From NCBI GenBank assembly GCA_947503835.1, contig CANNFM010000020.1:1-64000 (forward strand): 64,000 nt of DNA. The letters are read 5' to 3'. The position numbers were made by a program, and so were the translations under genes. Positions 1 through 7,127 of this stretch are shown one piece after another. A model generated the notes under the pieces. The model did no database searches, was not told where the DNA came from, and saw only the letters and a program-made list of their open reading frames with translations. Each line of letters opens with the position of its first letter. The first letter of the stretch is position 1. Source of the stretch: an uncultured Aquimarina sp. GTDB taxonomy: Bacteria > Bacteroidota > Bacteroidia > Flavobacteriales > Flavobacteriaceae.

Positions 1-72
1 TGTGGACTGAAGTTCTCGATAACAATGTGGACTGAGGTTCTCGATAATAATGTGGACTGAGGTTCTCGAAGT
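1..72. repeat. Tandem 25-bp repeat, three copies
   Basis: Three head-to-tail copies of a 25-bp unit beginning TGTGGACTGAGGTTCTCGAT start at 1, 26 and 51. The third is cut short after TCTCGA. The motif GGTTCTCGATA recurs in the palindromic array at 15.4-17.1 kb, so this may be the edge of a related repeat. No coding potential is visible. Confidence 0.75.
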
Positions 73-114
73 CCCAATAATTGTACTTCGGAAGGGTGGT
101 CCCTGAGTCTACCC

Positions 115-200
115 AAGGACTCTGGATACACCTTGATCTGGATCTATGATGAGGTTTTACGAATTAGGATGAGAACAATGTGTTGCAACACACTAATTCG
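115..200. repeat. Diverged copy of the 18.4-kb direct repeat
   Basis: The stretch around 134-187 (GATCTGGATCTATGATGAGG and onward to TGTTGCAACA) can be aligned with the repeats at 18389 and 18553 (GATCTGGGACTTATGATGAG ... GATGTTGCGATT). It is clearly related but diverged. No gene is visible in 1-280. Confidence 0.45.
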
Positions 201-280
201 TAATTCGTCTTTCATAGCATACTAATTTTAATCATAAAGCCGTTATATTTATGATCTCAGGCTTACTAAAAACATCACTT

Positions 281-874
281 ATGAAATACTTCACATTAAT
301 CCTATCCCTGGTAACATTACTCTTGTTTTCTTCTTGTAAAGATGATGACAATGATGCATTTGATTTTACAGGAACCTGGAAACTAACTAGCGTTACCGTA
401 ATTAACACCTCTATAGATCGTAATGATATTACTCTCACCTCAAAAATAGAGGCAACCGAAAGCTGTTTGGCAGACGAATTCTTAATTATAAAACCTGATG
501 GTACTGCTACTATTAATTCGGGTTCTAAGCTTAAAGTAATGCTACAATTAGTTGAGGGAACCGAAGATGAATTCGAACAGAAAATCGATTGTACCCAGGC
601 AGAGTCTACTTCTACGTATTCTTGGGCTACCGGAGATTATTCGGTTACCAATGACGATGGAAGCATCACCACTGGATCATCTCCGGGGTATGACACCATT
701 AGATTGCTAGATGAAAATAACGAAATCTATATATCGGGTTTTGCTACACCTGGTAACCCGTTAACCATTTCGATGTTAAGAAACGATAATAGTAGCGAAA
801 ATCAAACGGTTGAATTTAATGGGGAAACCCTCGAAATTAGCGAATTCAGAGGTTTTGCTTTTCAAAGACAATAA
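281..874 (+). CDS. Lipocalin-like lipoprotein
   Basis: A 197-residue exported lipoprotein. The N-terminus MKYFTLILSLVTLLLFSSC is a classical SPII signal with lipobox FSSC followed by an acidic stretch KDDDND, typical of Bacteroidetes surface-exposed lipoproteins. The next segment, FDFTGTWKLTSV, is the usual opening strand of lipocalin-like (DUF5004/lipocalin_4 type) domains. An upstream in-frame ATG at 251 would put ten residues before the signal peptide, so the ATG at 281 is preferred. It is a single gene ending at a strong hairpin. The ligand is unknown. Confidence 0.8.
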   Translation: MKYFTLILSLVTLLLFSSCKDDDNDAFDFTGTWKLTSVTVINTSIDRNDITLTSKIEATESCLADEFLIIKPDGTATINSGSKLKVMLQLVEGTEDEFEQKIDCTQAESTSTYSWATGDYSVTNDDGSITTGSSPGYDTIRLLDENNEIYISGFATPGNPLTISMLRNDNSSENQTVEFNGETLEISEFRGFAFQRQ

Positions 875-934
875 GTATGTTTATTGCTATATACGTGGTG
901 GTATATATTGATATCATCATGTATAGATCATTCG

Positions 935-968
935 TATTGCAAACCTATCGACAGGCAGGTTTGCAATA
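935..968. terminator. Hairpin between convergent genes
   Basis: TATTGCAAACCT (935-946) and AGGTTTGCAATA (957-968) form a perfect 12-bp stem with a 10-nt loop. It sits between the stop of the plus-strand lipoprotein (874) and the stop of the minus-strand lipoprotein (995), so it may terminate both. There is no long T-run. Confidence 0.6.
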
Positions 969-994
969 TGAGTGTATGTAACGAAAGACATTCT

Positions 995-1336
995 TTATTC
1001 AACAATGTATAGTTGATAAAACTCATTGCTACCCAACTTCTTGTCGGTCTTTACTAAATCGATTCTTACTTCTTTGGTTTCGAATTCATAAGGAGTATCT
1101 ATATTCAAGTCTTCTTTTTTTAACCTAAAATAGGTATCCTTTTCAAAATCCCATTTACTTACGAAATAATGAAATTCGTTATCACTTCCTTGATAAAAGT
1201 ATCCTTTAAAGGTAGATGAAGAATTCATAATAAAAGCATCTGGTATTGTATCAGAATCGATTGTTGTATGAGTTCGAGAGCAAGAAATAATACTGAGGCA
1301 AAAGAGTAGAGATACTATTAGTTTGTTTTTTTTCAT
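995..1336 (-). CDS. Small lipoprotein, unknown function
   Basis: A 113-residue protein with SPII signal MKKNKLIVSLLFCLSIISC followed by a hydrophilic domain rich in beta-type sequence. I do not recognise a family. It lies 11 bp downstream of the minus-strand membrane protein gene at 1348-1716, so the two are probably co-transcribed. Confidence 0.7.
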   Translation of the reverse strand: MKKNKLIVSLLFCLSIISCSRTHTTIDSDTIPDAFIMNSSSTFKGYFYQGSDNEFHYFVSKWDFEKDTYFRLKKEDLNIDTPYEFETKEVRIDLVKTDKKLGSNEFYQLYIVE

Positions 1337-1347
1337 AGGATTCTTCT

Positions 1348-1716
1348 TTAAGATATTTCAGTGTGATTAGGTGCAATCTCTTCCTCAATTGCTTTTTTTA
1401 ATTTTTGAAACCTTTTGATTCGGTATTTGTCTTGTAGTGCAAAAACGAAGTGCCCTAAAAGGCAAAAGGAAGTATATACACAAAGCGCCCAGATTACAGC
1501 AGTAAGATAGCTTCCTCCTATACGATCCATAACGGGGCTAGAGTTTCCGAAACGTAAATTGTGTTCGCCAACATAAGTAGGAGCATATAAAGAAAAGAGA
1601 ACACCAAAAATGATCACCTTTACTAGATTTTTTTTGAAAAATCCCGAATGGTTTTCAATGTCTTCAATCTTTCTACTATATACTTCAAGACGATTTCTTT
1701 GGTAATCCGTCATCAC
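1348..1716 (-). CDS. Small membrane protein, unknown function
   Basis: A 122-residue protein with a charged N-terminal segment and two hydrophobic segments (about residues 32-48 and 68-92). The cytoplasmic tail is basic and helical (DKYRIKRFQKLKKAIEEEI). The start is one of two adjacent ATG codons. No family is recognised. It sits upstream of the lipoprotein at 995-1336 with an 11-bp gap, suggesting a two-gene transcript. Confidence 0.65.
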   Translation of the reverse strand: MMTDYQRNRLEVYSRKIEDIENHSGFFKKNLVKVIIFGVLFSLYAPTYVGEHNLRFGNSSPVMDRIGGSYLTAVIWALCVYTSFCLLGHFVFALQDKYRIKRFQKLKKAIEEEIAPNHTEIS

Positions 1717-1773
1717 ATGTTTTTATTTAGACGAAAGCAAACATACAAAAGCTTTCTAATATTGTTTGGTAAA

Positions 1774-1805
1774 GCACGGATTACAAATCCGCACGATCTG
1801 GGTCG
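1774..1805. repeat. CGGATT...AATCCG palindrome, copy 1
   Basis: GCACGGATTACAAATCCGCA contains the hairpin CGGATT-ACA-AATCCG followed by CGATCTGGGT. The same module recurs at about 18695, 22034 and 23249. This copy lies just downstream of the DUF1801 gene. Confidence 0.6.
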
Positions 1806-1808
1806 TTG

Positions 1809-2243
1809 TTAATTTCTACAGGCACACTCATGGTGCTCATTGAGATATGCAATTGTTTCTGAGCATAGTTCTTCTAAGACTGTAAGGTTGATGTCAGAAA
1901 GTTTCTTAACATAAATGCACGCTTTTCCCATTTTGAATTTGCCGAAATTTTCTAATAAACTTTTACTTTTTTCAGTTTGTGAATATACGTAGAGAGAAAA
2001 TTGTGCTTTTCGTGGTGAGAAACCTAACAAAGGTGCGTCACCTTCATGACCACTAGCATATTTATAGTGATAACTTCCAAAACCAATAATTGTTGGCCCC
2101 CACATTTTTGGATCAAAACCAGACCATTCACTCATTAATTCTATTAATTTATGACTGTCGACTTTCTTTTGATCATTGTCAACATAGGATTTAATAAAGT
2201 CAATGACATCTACTTTTGTTTCGGTTGTTTTATTCTTTGCCAT
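1809..2243 (-). CDS. DUF1801 domain protein
   Basis: A 144-residue cytoplasmic protein of the DUF1801 / YdhG-like fold. The run MWGPTIIGFGSYHYKYASG, then a strand pair ending LGFSPRKAQFSLYVY and LGKACIYVKKLSDIN-type C-terminal sequence, is the family signature. A Cys pair (HECACRN) closes the protein. Members are small and mostly uncharacterised. It is followed on its 5' side by a dispersed repeat and belongs to the minus-strand run of small accessory genes. Confidence 0.85.
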   Translation of the reverse strand: MAKNKTTETKVDVIDFIKSYVDNDQKKVDSHKLIELMSEWSGFDPKMWGPTIIGFGSYHYKYASGHEGDAPLLGFSPRKAQFSLYVYSQTEKSKSLLENFGKFKMGKACIYVKKLSDINLTVLEELCSETIAYLNEHHECACRN

Positions 2244-2271
2244 TTTTGTGTTTATTTGTTTGTAATGCCTG

Positions 2272-2384
2272 TCAACAAAGTTATAATAATTGCTGTTATT
2301 TCTTTTATCGTACTAATTTACTCTAATATTTCTAACCTCTCGATATGGGAAGCCTAAAGCATTTTTAAGAAAGTTTTTTGTATG
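2272..2384. repeat. Dispersed ~100-bp intergenic repeat, copy A
   Basis: The segment from TCAACAAAGTTATAAT through ACTCTAATATTTCTAACC, TCGATATGGGA and AAAGTTTTTTGTATG is one of five related copies in the window (also about 5832, 21832, 22961 and 24313). It lies immediately upstream of the minus-strand DUF1801 gene. Confidence 0.75.
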
Positions 2385-2410
2385 TGTTGAGTACAAAGTA
2401 TTAAGTATAA

Positions 2411-2466
2411 AGTAAGGAGTATTAAGTAAGGAGTATTAAGTAAGGAGTATTAAGTAAGGAGTATTA
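2411..2466. repeat. 14-bp tandem repeat, four perfect copies
   Basis: The unit AGTAAGGAGTATTA is repeated four times without change (2411, 2425, 2439, 2453). A degenerate copy lies just upstream. Together with repeat copy A it fills the 264-bp gap between genes; nothing else is seen there. Confidence 0.85.
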
Positions 2467-2507
2467 AGTCAGCCCTTTGGCAAGCTAGTAGGTTGGTATT
2501 CTTAATT

Positions 2508-2888
2508 TTACAGAGGTTTAATCTGATGATATACCTTTTCGAGTTGGTGCCAATAGTCTTTACACATCCATTTAAACGTTAAATAAGAACCTTCGATTCC
2601 TAACTTTTTAAGTGTATTTCTTTTCTCTAAAGAATCAGTGATACTTTTAACTAGCCATTCTTCATCAAATCCTGCCCATTCTCCTGCTACGCTCAATAAA
2701 TTGGGTTGAAGAACCGGAAAAACTTCATACTTATTAATTTTCTTCACTTCTTCTAAAGTGTAAGGGCTTTCGATGATTTTAAGGGCAATATGCCTAAAGT
2801 CGGATTCCTGAAGTTCGGTATCAAGGTAAAATTCGGATAAAACTATCCAAATGGGTTTCCTTTCTTCTATGTTTATCGTTTTCTCCAT
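2508..2888 (-). CDS. DUF7079-like small protein
   Basis: A 126-residue soluble protein. The pattern RKPIWIVLSEFYLDTEL, then a short helix, then EVFPVLQPNLLSVAGEWAGF, matches what I know of the DUF7079 family, which has no assigned function and often sits in accessory regions. It is one of the minus-strand single-gene units between 1.8 and 7.1 kb. Confidence 0.7.
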   Translation of the reverse strand: MEKTINIEERKPIWIVLSEFYLDTELQESDFRHIALKIIESPYTLEEVKKINKYEVFPVLQPNLLSVAGEWAGFDEEWLVKSITDSLEKRNTLKKLGIEGSYLTFKWMCKDYWHQLEKVYHQIKPL

Positions 2889-2970
2889 TTTATGGTATAC
2901 AACATTATCAGTAGGTATCGTAGCAGAGCAAAATGCGACTTAGAGCCATGGCTAGGTTTAGTTTTTTGGG

Positions 2971-3285
2971 TCAGGCTGTATTTAGAACGATACTTTCATA
3001 GTGCGAGACAGAACACTCTGAGATAAATTTTTCCATTCCCTCTGGAATATGGGCCTGATTCCAATTTTGTCCAGCAAATTCAATCAAATCCTTTTCAGTT
3101 TCCCATTGTGAAATCATAATAAATTCCTGCGGATTCCATTTAGTAGGCCGACCTATTTCAAGCGAAATTAATCCTTTGTAGTTTTTAACTACCGGAACAG
3201 AGATTTCTTTAAACTTAATTTCAAATTCAACATGTAATTCGGTGGGTATTATTGCCTTAAATATTCTGATTATCATATTGTTCAA
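2971..3285 (-). CDS. Antibiotic biosynthesis monooxygenase-like (ABM) protein
   Basis: A 104-residue dimeric alpha-beta barrel protein. The order of elements (IIRIFKAIIP, helix, GLISLEIGRP, FIMISQWETEKDLIEF, then W..AHIP) is that of the ABM superfamily, which includes small heme- or quinone-handling monooxygenases and many unassigned proteins. The substrate cannot be told. ATG codons at residues 1 and 4 are both possible starts. The gap to the downstream gene carries a palindromic spacer. Confidence 0.75.
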   Translation of the reverse strand: MNNMIIRIFKAIIPTELHVEFEIKFKEISVPVVKNYKGLISLEIGRPTKWNPQEFIMISQWETEKDLIEFAGQNWNQAHIPEGMEKFISECSVSHYESIVLNTA

Positions 3286-3360
3286 TATTAAAACTAACGG
3301 TGAGCGTAAAATACGTTTTAATGCTTTTTACATAGTATTGTGGGTAGTTTTTATTTCGGT
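3286..3360. repeat. Cassette-type palindromic spacer
   Basis: The stretch AACGGTGAGCGTAAAATACG ... TTTTTACATAGTATTGTGGG, with the tail TAGTTTTTATT, separates the ABM and DinB genes. It resembles the clearer copies at 3855-3930 and 4455-4530 in layout: AAC near one end, an AT-rich imperfect palindrome, TTGTG(G) at the other end and a TTTTTATT tail. Confidence 0.5.
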
Positions 3361-3849
3361 TATTCTTGCTAAATGATGGTCATCGTGTTCGGCTACAAAC
3401 AAAAATAAGTCCATTGTTCTCATTGGTTTTTTTAGTCTCGGATGTAAGGCGGTTTTGTATACTTCCTGTTCTTTCAGTTTAATTAATTTATCCAAAATTA
3501 TTTTTCGTAAATCCTGAAATTGTGATAGCAAATTATTAATGTCTGTTTTATTGTGTTGGGCTATGTCGGTCTTTTTATTTTCTAAATCAGTCGACCTTAA
3601 ATATTCCTTATTTGCCAATATGTCGTCAAGTCGTCCTTGCCATAGCGGTTCTAAATCAATCAGATGTCCGATATTTTCTTTTATAGACCATTTTCCACCT
3701 GGTTTAACTTCCAATAATTCAGGTGGAATTCGTTCAATTTTAGTTTTTAAACGTATGAAGATTCCATCAAGTCGTTCAATAATTGATGGGAAAATATTCT
3801 GCTGAAAGGAAAAATCAAATTTTCGTTCAAACCATTTTATTTGTTGCAT
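3328..3849 (-). CDS. DinB-like metal-dependent protein
   Basis: A 173-residue four-helix DinB/YfiT-type protein. The metal-binding histidines typical of the family appear as IKENIGHLIDLEPLW in helix 2 and EHDDHHLARI in the last helix. Members act as bacillithiol/mycothiol S-transferases or hydrolases, or are unassigned. The start is placed at MQQIKWFERKF, because an upstream TTG extension would run into the palindromic spacer. It is another unit of the minus-strand array. Confidence 0.85.
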   Translation of the reverse strand: MQQIKWFERKFDFSFQQNIFPSIIERLDGIFIRLKTKIERIPPELLEVKPGGKWSIKENIGHLIDLEPLWQGRLDDILANKEYLRSTDLENKKTDIAQHNKTDINNLLSQFQDLRKIILDKLIKLKEQEVYKTALHPRLKKPMRTMDLFLFVAEHDDHHLARITEIKTTHNTM

Positions 3850-3854
3850 AATAT

Positions 3855-3930
3855 TCGTTTTAATTTGCCACAACGGTTAATGTAAAATGCGTTTTTCAAT
3901 GCATGTTTTGCATAGTGTTGTGGTGCGTTT
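3855..3930. repeat. Cassette-type palindromic spacer
   Basis: CCACAAC (3868-3874) and GTTGTGG bound an imperfect palindrome whose inner arms are ATGTAAAATGCG and TGCATGTTTTGCAT, followed by TGCGTTTTTATTT. The inverted ends and the internal stem resemble an integron attC site in layout, although the core boxes do not match the strict GTTRRRY consensus. Confidence 0.6.
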
Positions 3931-4432
3931 TTATTTTCTCCGCAATTATTTTCCATCTTTTTTGTCTGTGTATGTAAAAAGATTCTGCCCATTTTACTAT
4001 GAAATTCGTCAAAATTCCCGCGTATAATTCGATTTCATCCGTATATTTTATTTTAGTCGGACCCATTTTTTCCATATAAATTCCGTGATTCCATATTTTG
4101 ATTATAGAATTTTTTTCATTCGTTAATACAGAAAAATTTTCAGGATTTACTTCTATAAGTTTTATAGAGTGAATTCCACCAAAAGGTATGAATCCATAAG
4201 CAAGCATTTTTGTTTTTATATTCATATCCTTTTTCCAATACTTTGGGAAATCGGATTCAACTGGTTTAAATTTGAGTTTTCCTTTACAAACAAATTCAAG
4301 AAGAGAGCTTTTTTGTACTTCATTCCAAGCCTGATTTATGTCAATATTTAATTCAGAAGAAACTGTCAATTTCTTTCCTTTGACATTTTTCGCATTATAA
4401 CTAATTTCTATATTTTCAATGCTTGAATTCAT
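3896..4432 (-). CDS. SRPBCC-like polyketide cyclase-fold protein
   Basis: A 178-residue protein with strands and helix in the START/SRPBCC order: LTVSSELNIDINQAWNEVQ near the N-terminus, a middle stretch HSIKLIEVNPENFSVLTNE, a strand IKYTDEIELYAGILT, and a long C-terminal helix FYIHRQKRWKIIAEKI. These proteins bind hydrophobic ligands in a cavity. The family assignment rests on layout rather than a strong motif. The C-terminal tail THHNTMQNMH is encoded partly by the palindromic spacer, which suggests the gene has lost or shifted its original stop. Confidence 0.6.
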   Translation of the reverse strand: MNSSIENIEISYNAKNVKGKKLTVSSELNIDINQAWNEVQKSSLLEFVCKGKLKFKPVESDFPKYWKKDMNIKTKMLAYGFIPFGGIHSIKLIEVNPENFSVLTNEKNSIIKIWNHGIYMEKMGPTKIKYTDEIELYAGILTNFIVKWAESFYIHRQKRWKIIAEKIKTHHNTMQNMH

Positions 4433-4454
4433 TGATTTTTTAATTCTGTTTTAA

Positions 4455-4530
4455 TGAAGCATAACGTCTCTTGTATGGTGTGTTTGTATCCCGAAGGGTG
4501 TAAATGAACTGTACAAATTGTTGTGGGTAG
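4455..4530. repeat. Cassette-type palindromic spacer with CCCGAAGGG loop
   Basis: GCATAACGTCTCTTGTATGG leads to TATCCCGAAGGGTGTA and then GTACAAATTGTTGTGGG. TTGTA and TACAA arms pair, and AAC/GTT boxes lie outside them. The spacer at 19915-19985 is a close relative across the whole length although it lies between unrelated genes 15 kb away. Confidence 0.65.
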
Positions 4531-4533
4531 TTT

Positions 4534-4833
4534 TTATTCAAGTATTCGCTTCTTTAAATCCATTCTCTCGTGCAAAATCCTTGTGATTTCTAAATAATTC
4601 TCGTCAACAGTTCGATAGAAAATAATATGCCTATTTGCTTTTGCTCCGAAGAGATTTTTAGCAATTACGTTGTAATTTTTTCCTAAATCGGGATTATTAG
4701 CTATTTCTTGGTAATTAGAGATTAACATTTCGTAATATTTGTTGGCTTGTTTTTCTGACCAAACCTCAAAAGTATAATCCCAAATCTTTGATAAATCCTC
4801 AACTGCTTTATTGGTCAGTTTGAATTTAGCCAT
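4534..4833 (-). CDS. parE: ParE/RelE-family toxin
   Basis: A 99-residue type II toxin of the ParE/RelE fold. Family features seen are KFKLTNKAVEDLSKIWDYT at the N-terminus, the helix SEKQANKYYEMLISNYQEIA, NPDLGKNY, then strands RHIIFYRT and LEITRILHERMDLKKRI. Chromosomal ParE proteins poison gyrase, while RelE proteins cleave mRNA; this sequence is closer to ParE in layout. It overlaps the antitoxin gene by 8 bp, as expected for a translationally coupled pair. Confidence 0.9.
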   Translation of the reverse strand: MAKFKLTNKAVEDLSKIWDYTFEVWSEKQANKYYEMLISNYQEIANNPDLGKNYNVIAKNLFGAKANRHIIFYRTVDENYLEITRILHERMDLKKRILE

Positions 4834-5077
4834 TAGAGTGTTTTTTTGCTTTTAAAGATTTAAGGTGCTCTTTTGGGTTAAAATCGTGGGCAATCCCACT
4901 GTCAATTCCTTCTTGAATAGCATTTTTTAAGGCTAAAGCTTTACTTTCCTCTTCTTCTAAAAGTCTTAATCCTGCACGAATTACTTCACTTACATTCTTA
5001 AATCGTCCTTCTCGTATTCGACTCTGAATAAATTGGTCAAAATAATTTCCGAGTGATATGGATGTGTTTTTACTCAT
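4826..5077 (-). CDS. parD: ParD-family antitoxin
   Basis: An 83-residue ribbon-helix-helix antitoxin. SISLGNYFDQFIQSRIREGRFKNVSEVIRAGLRLLEEEE is the CC2985/ParD signature, with the DNA-binding N-terminus followed by a toxin-binding acidic C-terminus ending HLKSLKAKK. The start at MSKNTSISL is chosen because a longer frame would run through the promoter and operator at 5095-5125. It should repress its own operon through the palindrome upstream. Confidence 0.9.
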   Translation of the reverse strand: MSKNTSISLGNYFDQFIQSRIREGRFKNVSEVIRAGLRLLEEEESKALALKNAIQEGIDSGIAHDFNPKEHLKSLKAKKHSNG

Positions 5078-5094
5078 TTTAGCATTATTTATTT

Positions 5095-5125
5095 CAAAAA
5101 TACCAAAAATTGGTAAAAAACACAA
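5095..5125 (-). promoter_or_regulatory. parDE promoter with operator palindrome
   Basis: Read on the minus strand: TTG (5125-5123), a 20-bp spacer, then TATTTTTG (5102-5095), matching the Bacteroidetes -33/-7 pattern. The spacer contains the inverted repeat TACCAA-AAA-TTGGTA (5101-5115 on the plus strand), placed where a bound ribbon-helix-helix repressor would block sigma. The box ends 18 bp before the parD start. Confidence 0.65.
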
Positions 5126-5303
5126 GCTTGCCGATTACTCACAACGTTATAAGTATGTGTCGTAACAAGGCAAATTGTTACCTAGCTTTTCAATTTTTCT
5201 GCGCAGTGGTTAGCTAACTTTATCCTTTACAAGCATTACGTTCTTACCAAAATACAATAACCATTTGATTCATCACTTAGCAGCTATGAACACATATATA
5301 GTG

Positions 5304-5813
5304 TTATCTGTATTCTTCTATTTTAAATTTCTTCTGTTTTCGCAAAGTTTCACCTCCTATTTTTTCAATAGAAATAACTTTTTTACAAATCTGTAACTTA
5401 TCAGTGAGTAGTTCGGTTACTAATTTCAATCTGATTTTTTGTCCCGAGTCAATCAGGTTTTGATATGAATATTTAGTAATTGGTTCATAATCCTTTTTTG
5501 ACATGTAAACAATAAAGGTCGAATCTGAATCTGTTTTAAGGTAAATAAATGGACTTTTTAACAACTTGTGTTCTTCTAATAATTCAATATGAGGAATTAT
5601 TATAGAATCTTGTTTTCTTAATTCTTCGATTCCAAGACTATCTCTTAATTCAATATAGTATTGATAAAGGCTGTCTTGTCGTCCATAAAAGCTTGCAAAA
5701 TTTAACCATGTTTTATAGTATAAGTCTCCCTCTAAGTCTTGATGTTTAGTATCCATCTTTTGGCATCCCAAAAACATCAGAAAAGAACCTAAGAATACTA
5801 TTAGTTTTTTCAT
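5304..5813 (-). CDS. Small lipoprotein, unknown function
   Basis: A 169-residue protein with SPII signal MKKLIVFLGSFLMFLGC followed by a helical hydrophilic domain with no family I recognise. It stands alone: the 178 bp on its 3' side and 280 bp on its 5' side hold only repeat sequence. It is part of the minus-strand accessory run. Confidence 0.7.
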   Translation of the reverse strand: MKKLIVFLGSFLMFLGCQKMDTKHQDLEGDLYYKTWLNFASFYGRQDSLYQYYIELRDSLGIEELRKQDSIIIPHIELLEEHKLLKSPFIYLKTDSDSTFIVYMSKKDYEPITKYSYQNLIDSGQKIRLKLVTELLTDKLQICKKVISIEKIGGETLRKQKKFKIEEYR

Positions 5814-5831
5814 TTGACTTCTATTACAGGT

Positions 5832-5946
5832 AACAACGTTATAATCACCATTGTTATTATTTCTTTTATACTACTAATGTACTCTAATATTTCTTACCTC
5901 TCGATATAGGAAACTGAAAGTACTACCGTAGGAAAGTTTTTTGTAT
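5832..5946. repeat. Dispersed ~100-bp intergenic repeat, copy B
   Basis: AACAACGTTATAATCACC, then ATTATTTCTTTTATACTACT, TACTCTAATATTTCTTACCT and CGATATAGGA, ending AAGTTTTTTGTATAAG, match copy A. It is followed by a short fragment related to TTCCGGCGTAGGCTGGAATC. Nothing else is visible in 5814-6093. Confidence 0.75.
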
Positions 5947-6093
5947 AAGAGTTAGGTATTAGGATTTAGGGGTAGGGGTTGATTTGTCATTCCGGCGTAG
6001 GCTGGAATCCATAACCCAATGTTTTGCAAGAATTTGTTGTCGTTGTAATTAGGGCTTTAAAAGAAGCAGAGGAACAAGGGTTTTTAAATCACT

Positions 6094-6453
6094 TTATAAG
6101 ATTGCGTTGTTTTTATGTAAAAATATGTTAGAAATTATAAGAATAACGATAAATACAACATTTATTAGTGTAATAAACAGAGGATCTTTATGAGCCATAT
6201 GAGCTACAATTGCTGTTATTAAAAATAAAGCAATACCTGCATAAGCCCATTCTTTTACTTGTATAGGAACAATTGGAACCAGAATAACTATTGCAGCTAA
6301 AACTTTTAAAATGACTAATTGTATTCGAAAAAAATTAGGGAACCCCAACTCTTTAAACCCTTCAATTGCCGGTTTGCTATATACATAAGAAAATGCACTC
6401 CATAAAAGGAAAATTGATATTAAAATTGTAGATATCCAATAAGTCATCTTCAT
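6094..6453 (-). CDS. DoxX-like membrane protein
   Basis: A 119-residue protein with four hydrophobic segments. The opening MTYWISTILISIFLLWSAF, the sequence KPAIEGFKELGFPNFFRIQL, then LKVLAAIVILVPI, is the usual DoxX-like layout, including the conserved LGFP-type turn after helix 1. Family members sit in the cytoplasmic membrane and their roles are mostly unknown. ATG at residue 1 or residue 3 may be used. Confidence 0.8.
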   Translation of the reverse strand: MKMTYWISTILISIFLLWSAFSYVYSKPAIEGFKELGFPNFFRIQLVILKVLAAIVILVPIVPIQVKEWAYAGIALFLITAIVAHMAHKDPLFITLINVVFIVILIISNIFLHKNNAIL

Positions 6454-6537
6454 TTGTCTTGTTTTTTAGTTAAACATAATGGTATGTGTAACGTTTTACA
6501 GCATCTCGTATAGAGGAAATAGCGCGTTTTTATCTCT

Positions 6538-6560
6538 GATTCAATTTTAAAAATTGAATC
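6538..6560 (-). terminator. Perfect hairpin at the guanine deaminase stop
   Basis: GATTCAATTTT and AAAATTGAATC flank a single A and give an 11-bp perfect palindrome that overlaps the stop codon of the gene at 6559-7071. There is no clear T-run, so it may act as an RNA-stabilising hairpin rather than a full terminator. Confidence 0.45.
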
Positions 6561-7071
6561 AATATTCTGTTCTGTCAGATTTTGAATTCCATTTTTGAAA
6601 AACTTTTAAAGCTTCGTCACGCAGCCCATTGGTGAACTCTATTTGTCTATTAGAAATTCCTACTGCAATCTCATCGTAAATTAATTGGTCATCAAATTCG
6701 ATATCGGCAGCATCCTCACGTGTACAGCCATAAAAAACTTTTTTAGGCCTGGCCCAATATATAGCTCCCAAACACATAGGGCAAGGTTCGCAAGAAGTAT
6801 AAATGATACAATCTTCTAATTGAAAATCATTTAATTTTTTACAAGCGGTACGGATGGCATCTACTTCTGCGTGAGCCGTGGGATCATTCTGTGATGTAAC
6901 CTTATTACATCCTTCTGCTATTATTTCTCCATTTTTTACAATCACTGCCCCAAATGGACCTCCTGTATTAGAGTCCATGCCATTTTCTGCAAGTTCTATT
7001 GCACGTCTCATAAATTTCTTATCCTCTTCTGTCATTTCTATCAATTTAATGTTCTTAATCTGTTCATTCAA
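6559..7071 (-). CDS. guaD: Guanine deaminase / nucleoside deaminase
   Basis: A 170-residue zinc-dependent deaminase of the cytidine-deaminase fold. The zinc site is TAHAEVDAIR (His plus catalytic Glu) and SCEPCPMCLGA (two Cys). GGPFGAVIVKNGEIIAEGCN matches the GuaD/TadA-type family, and the C-terminal segment with IEFTNGLRDEALKVFQKW suits GuaD, whose C-terminus helps form the active site. It should convert guanine to xanthine, the substrate of the xanthine dehydrogenase encoded next to it. It lies 56 bp from xdhC and is probably part of the same purine operon. Confidence 0.85.
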   Translation of the reverse strand: MNEQIKNIKLIEMTEEDKKFMRRAIELAENGMDSNTGGPFGAVIVKNGEIIAEGCNKVTSQNDPTAHAEVDAIRTACKKLNDFQLEDCIIYTSCEPCPMCLGAIYWARPKKVFYGCTREDAADIEFDDQLIYDEIAVGISNRQIEFTNGLRDEALKVFQKWNSKSDRTEY

Positions 7072-7127
7072 TCATGAATCAATATCGAACGGAAATGTAT
7101 CTTTTTTATAGTAAGAAACAAAATATA

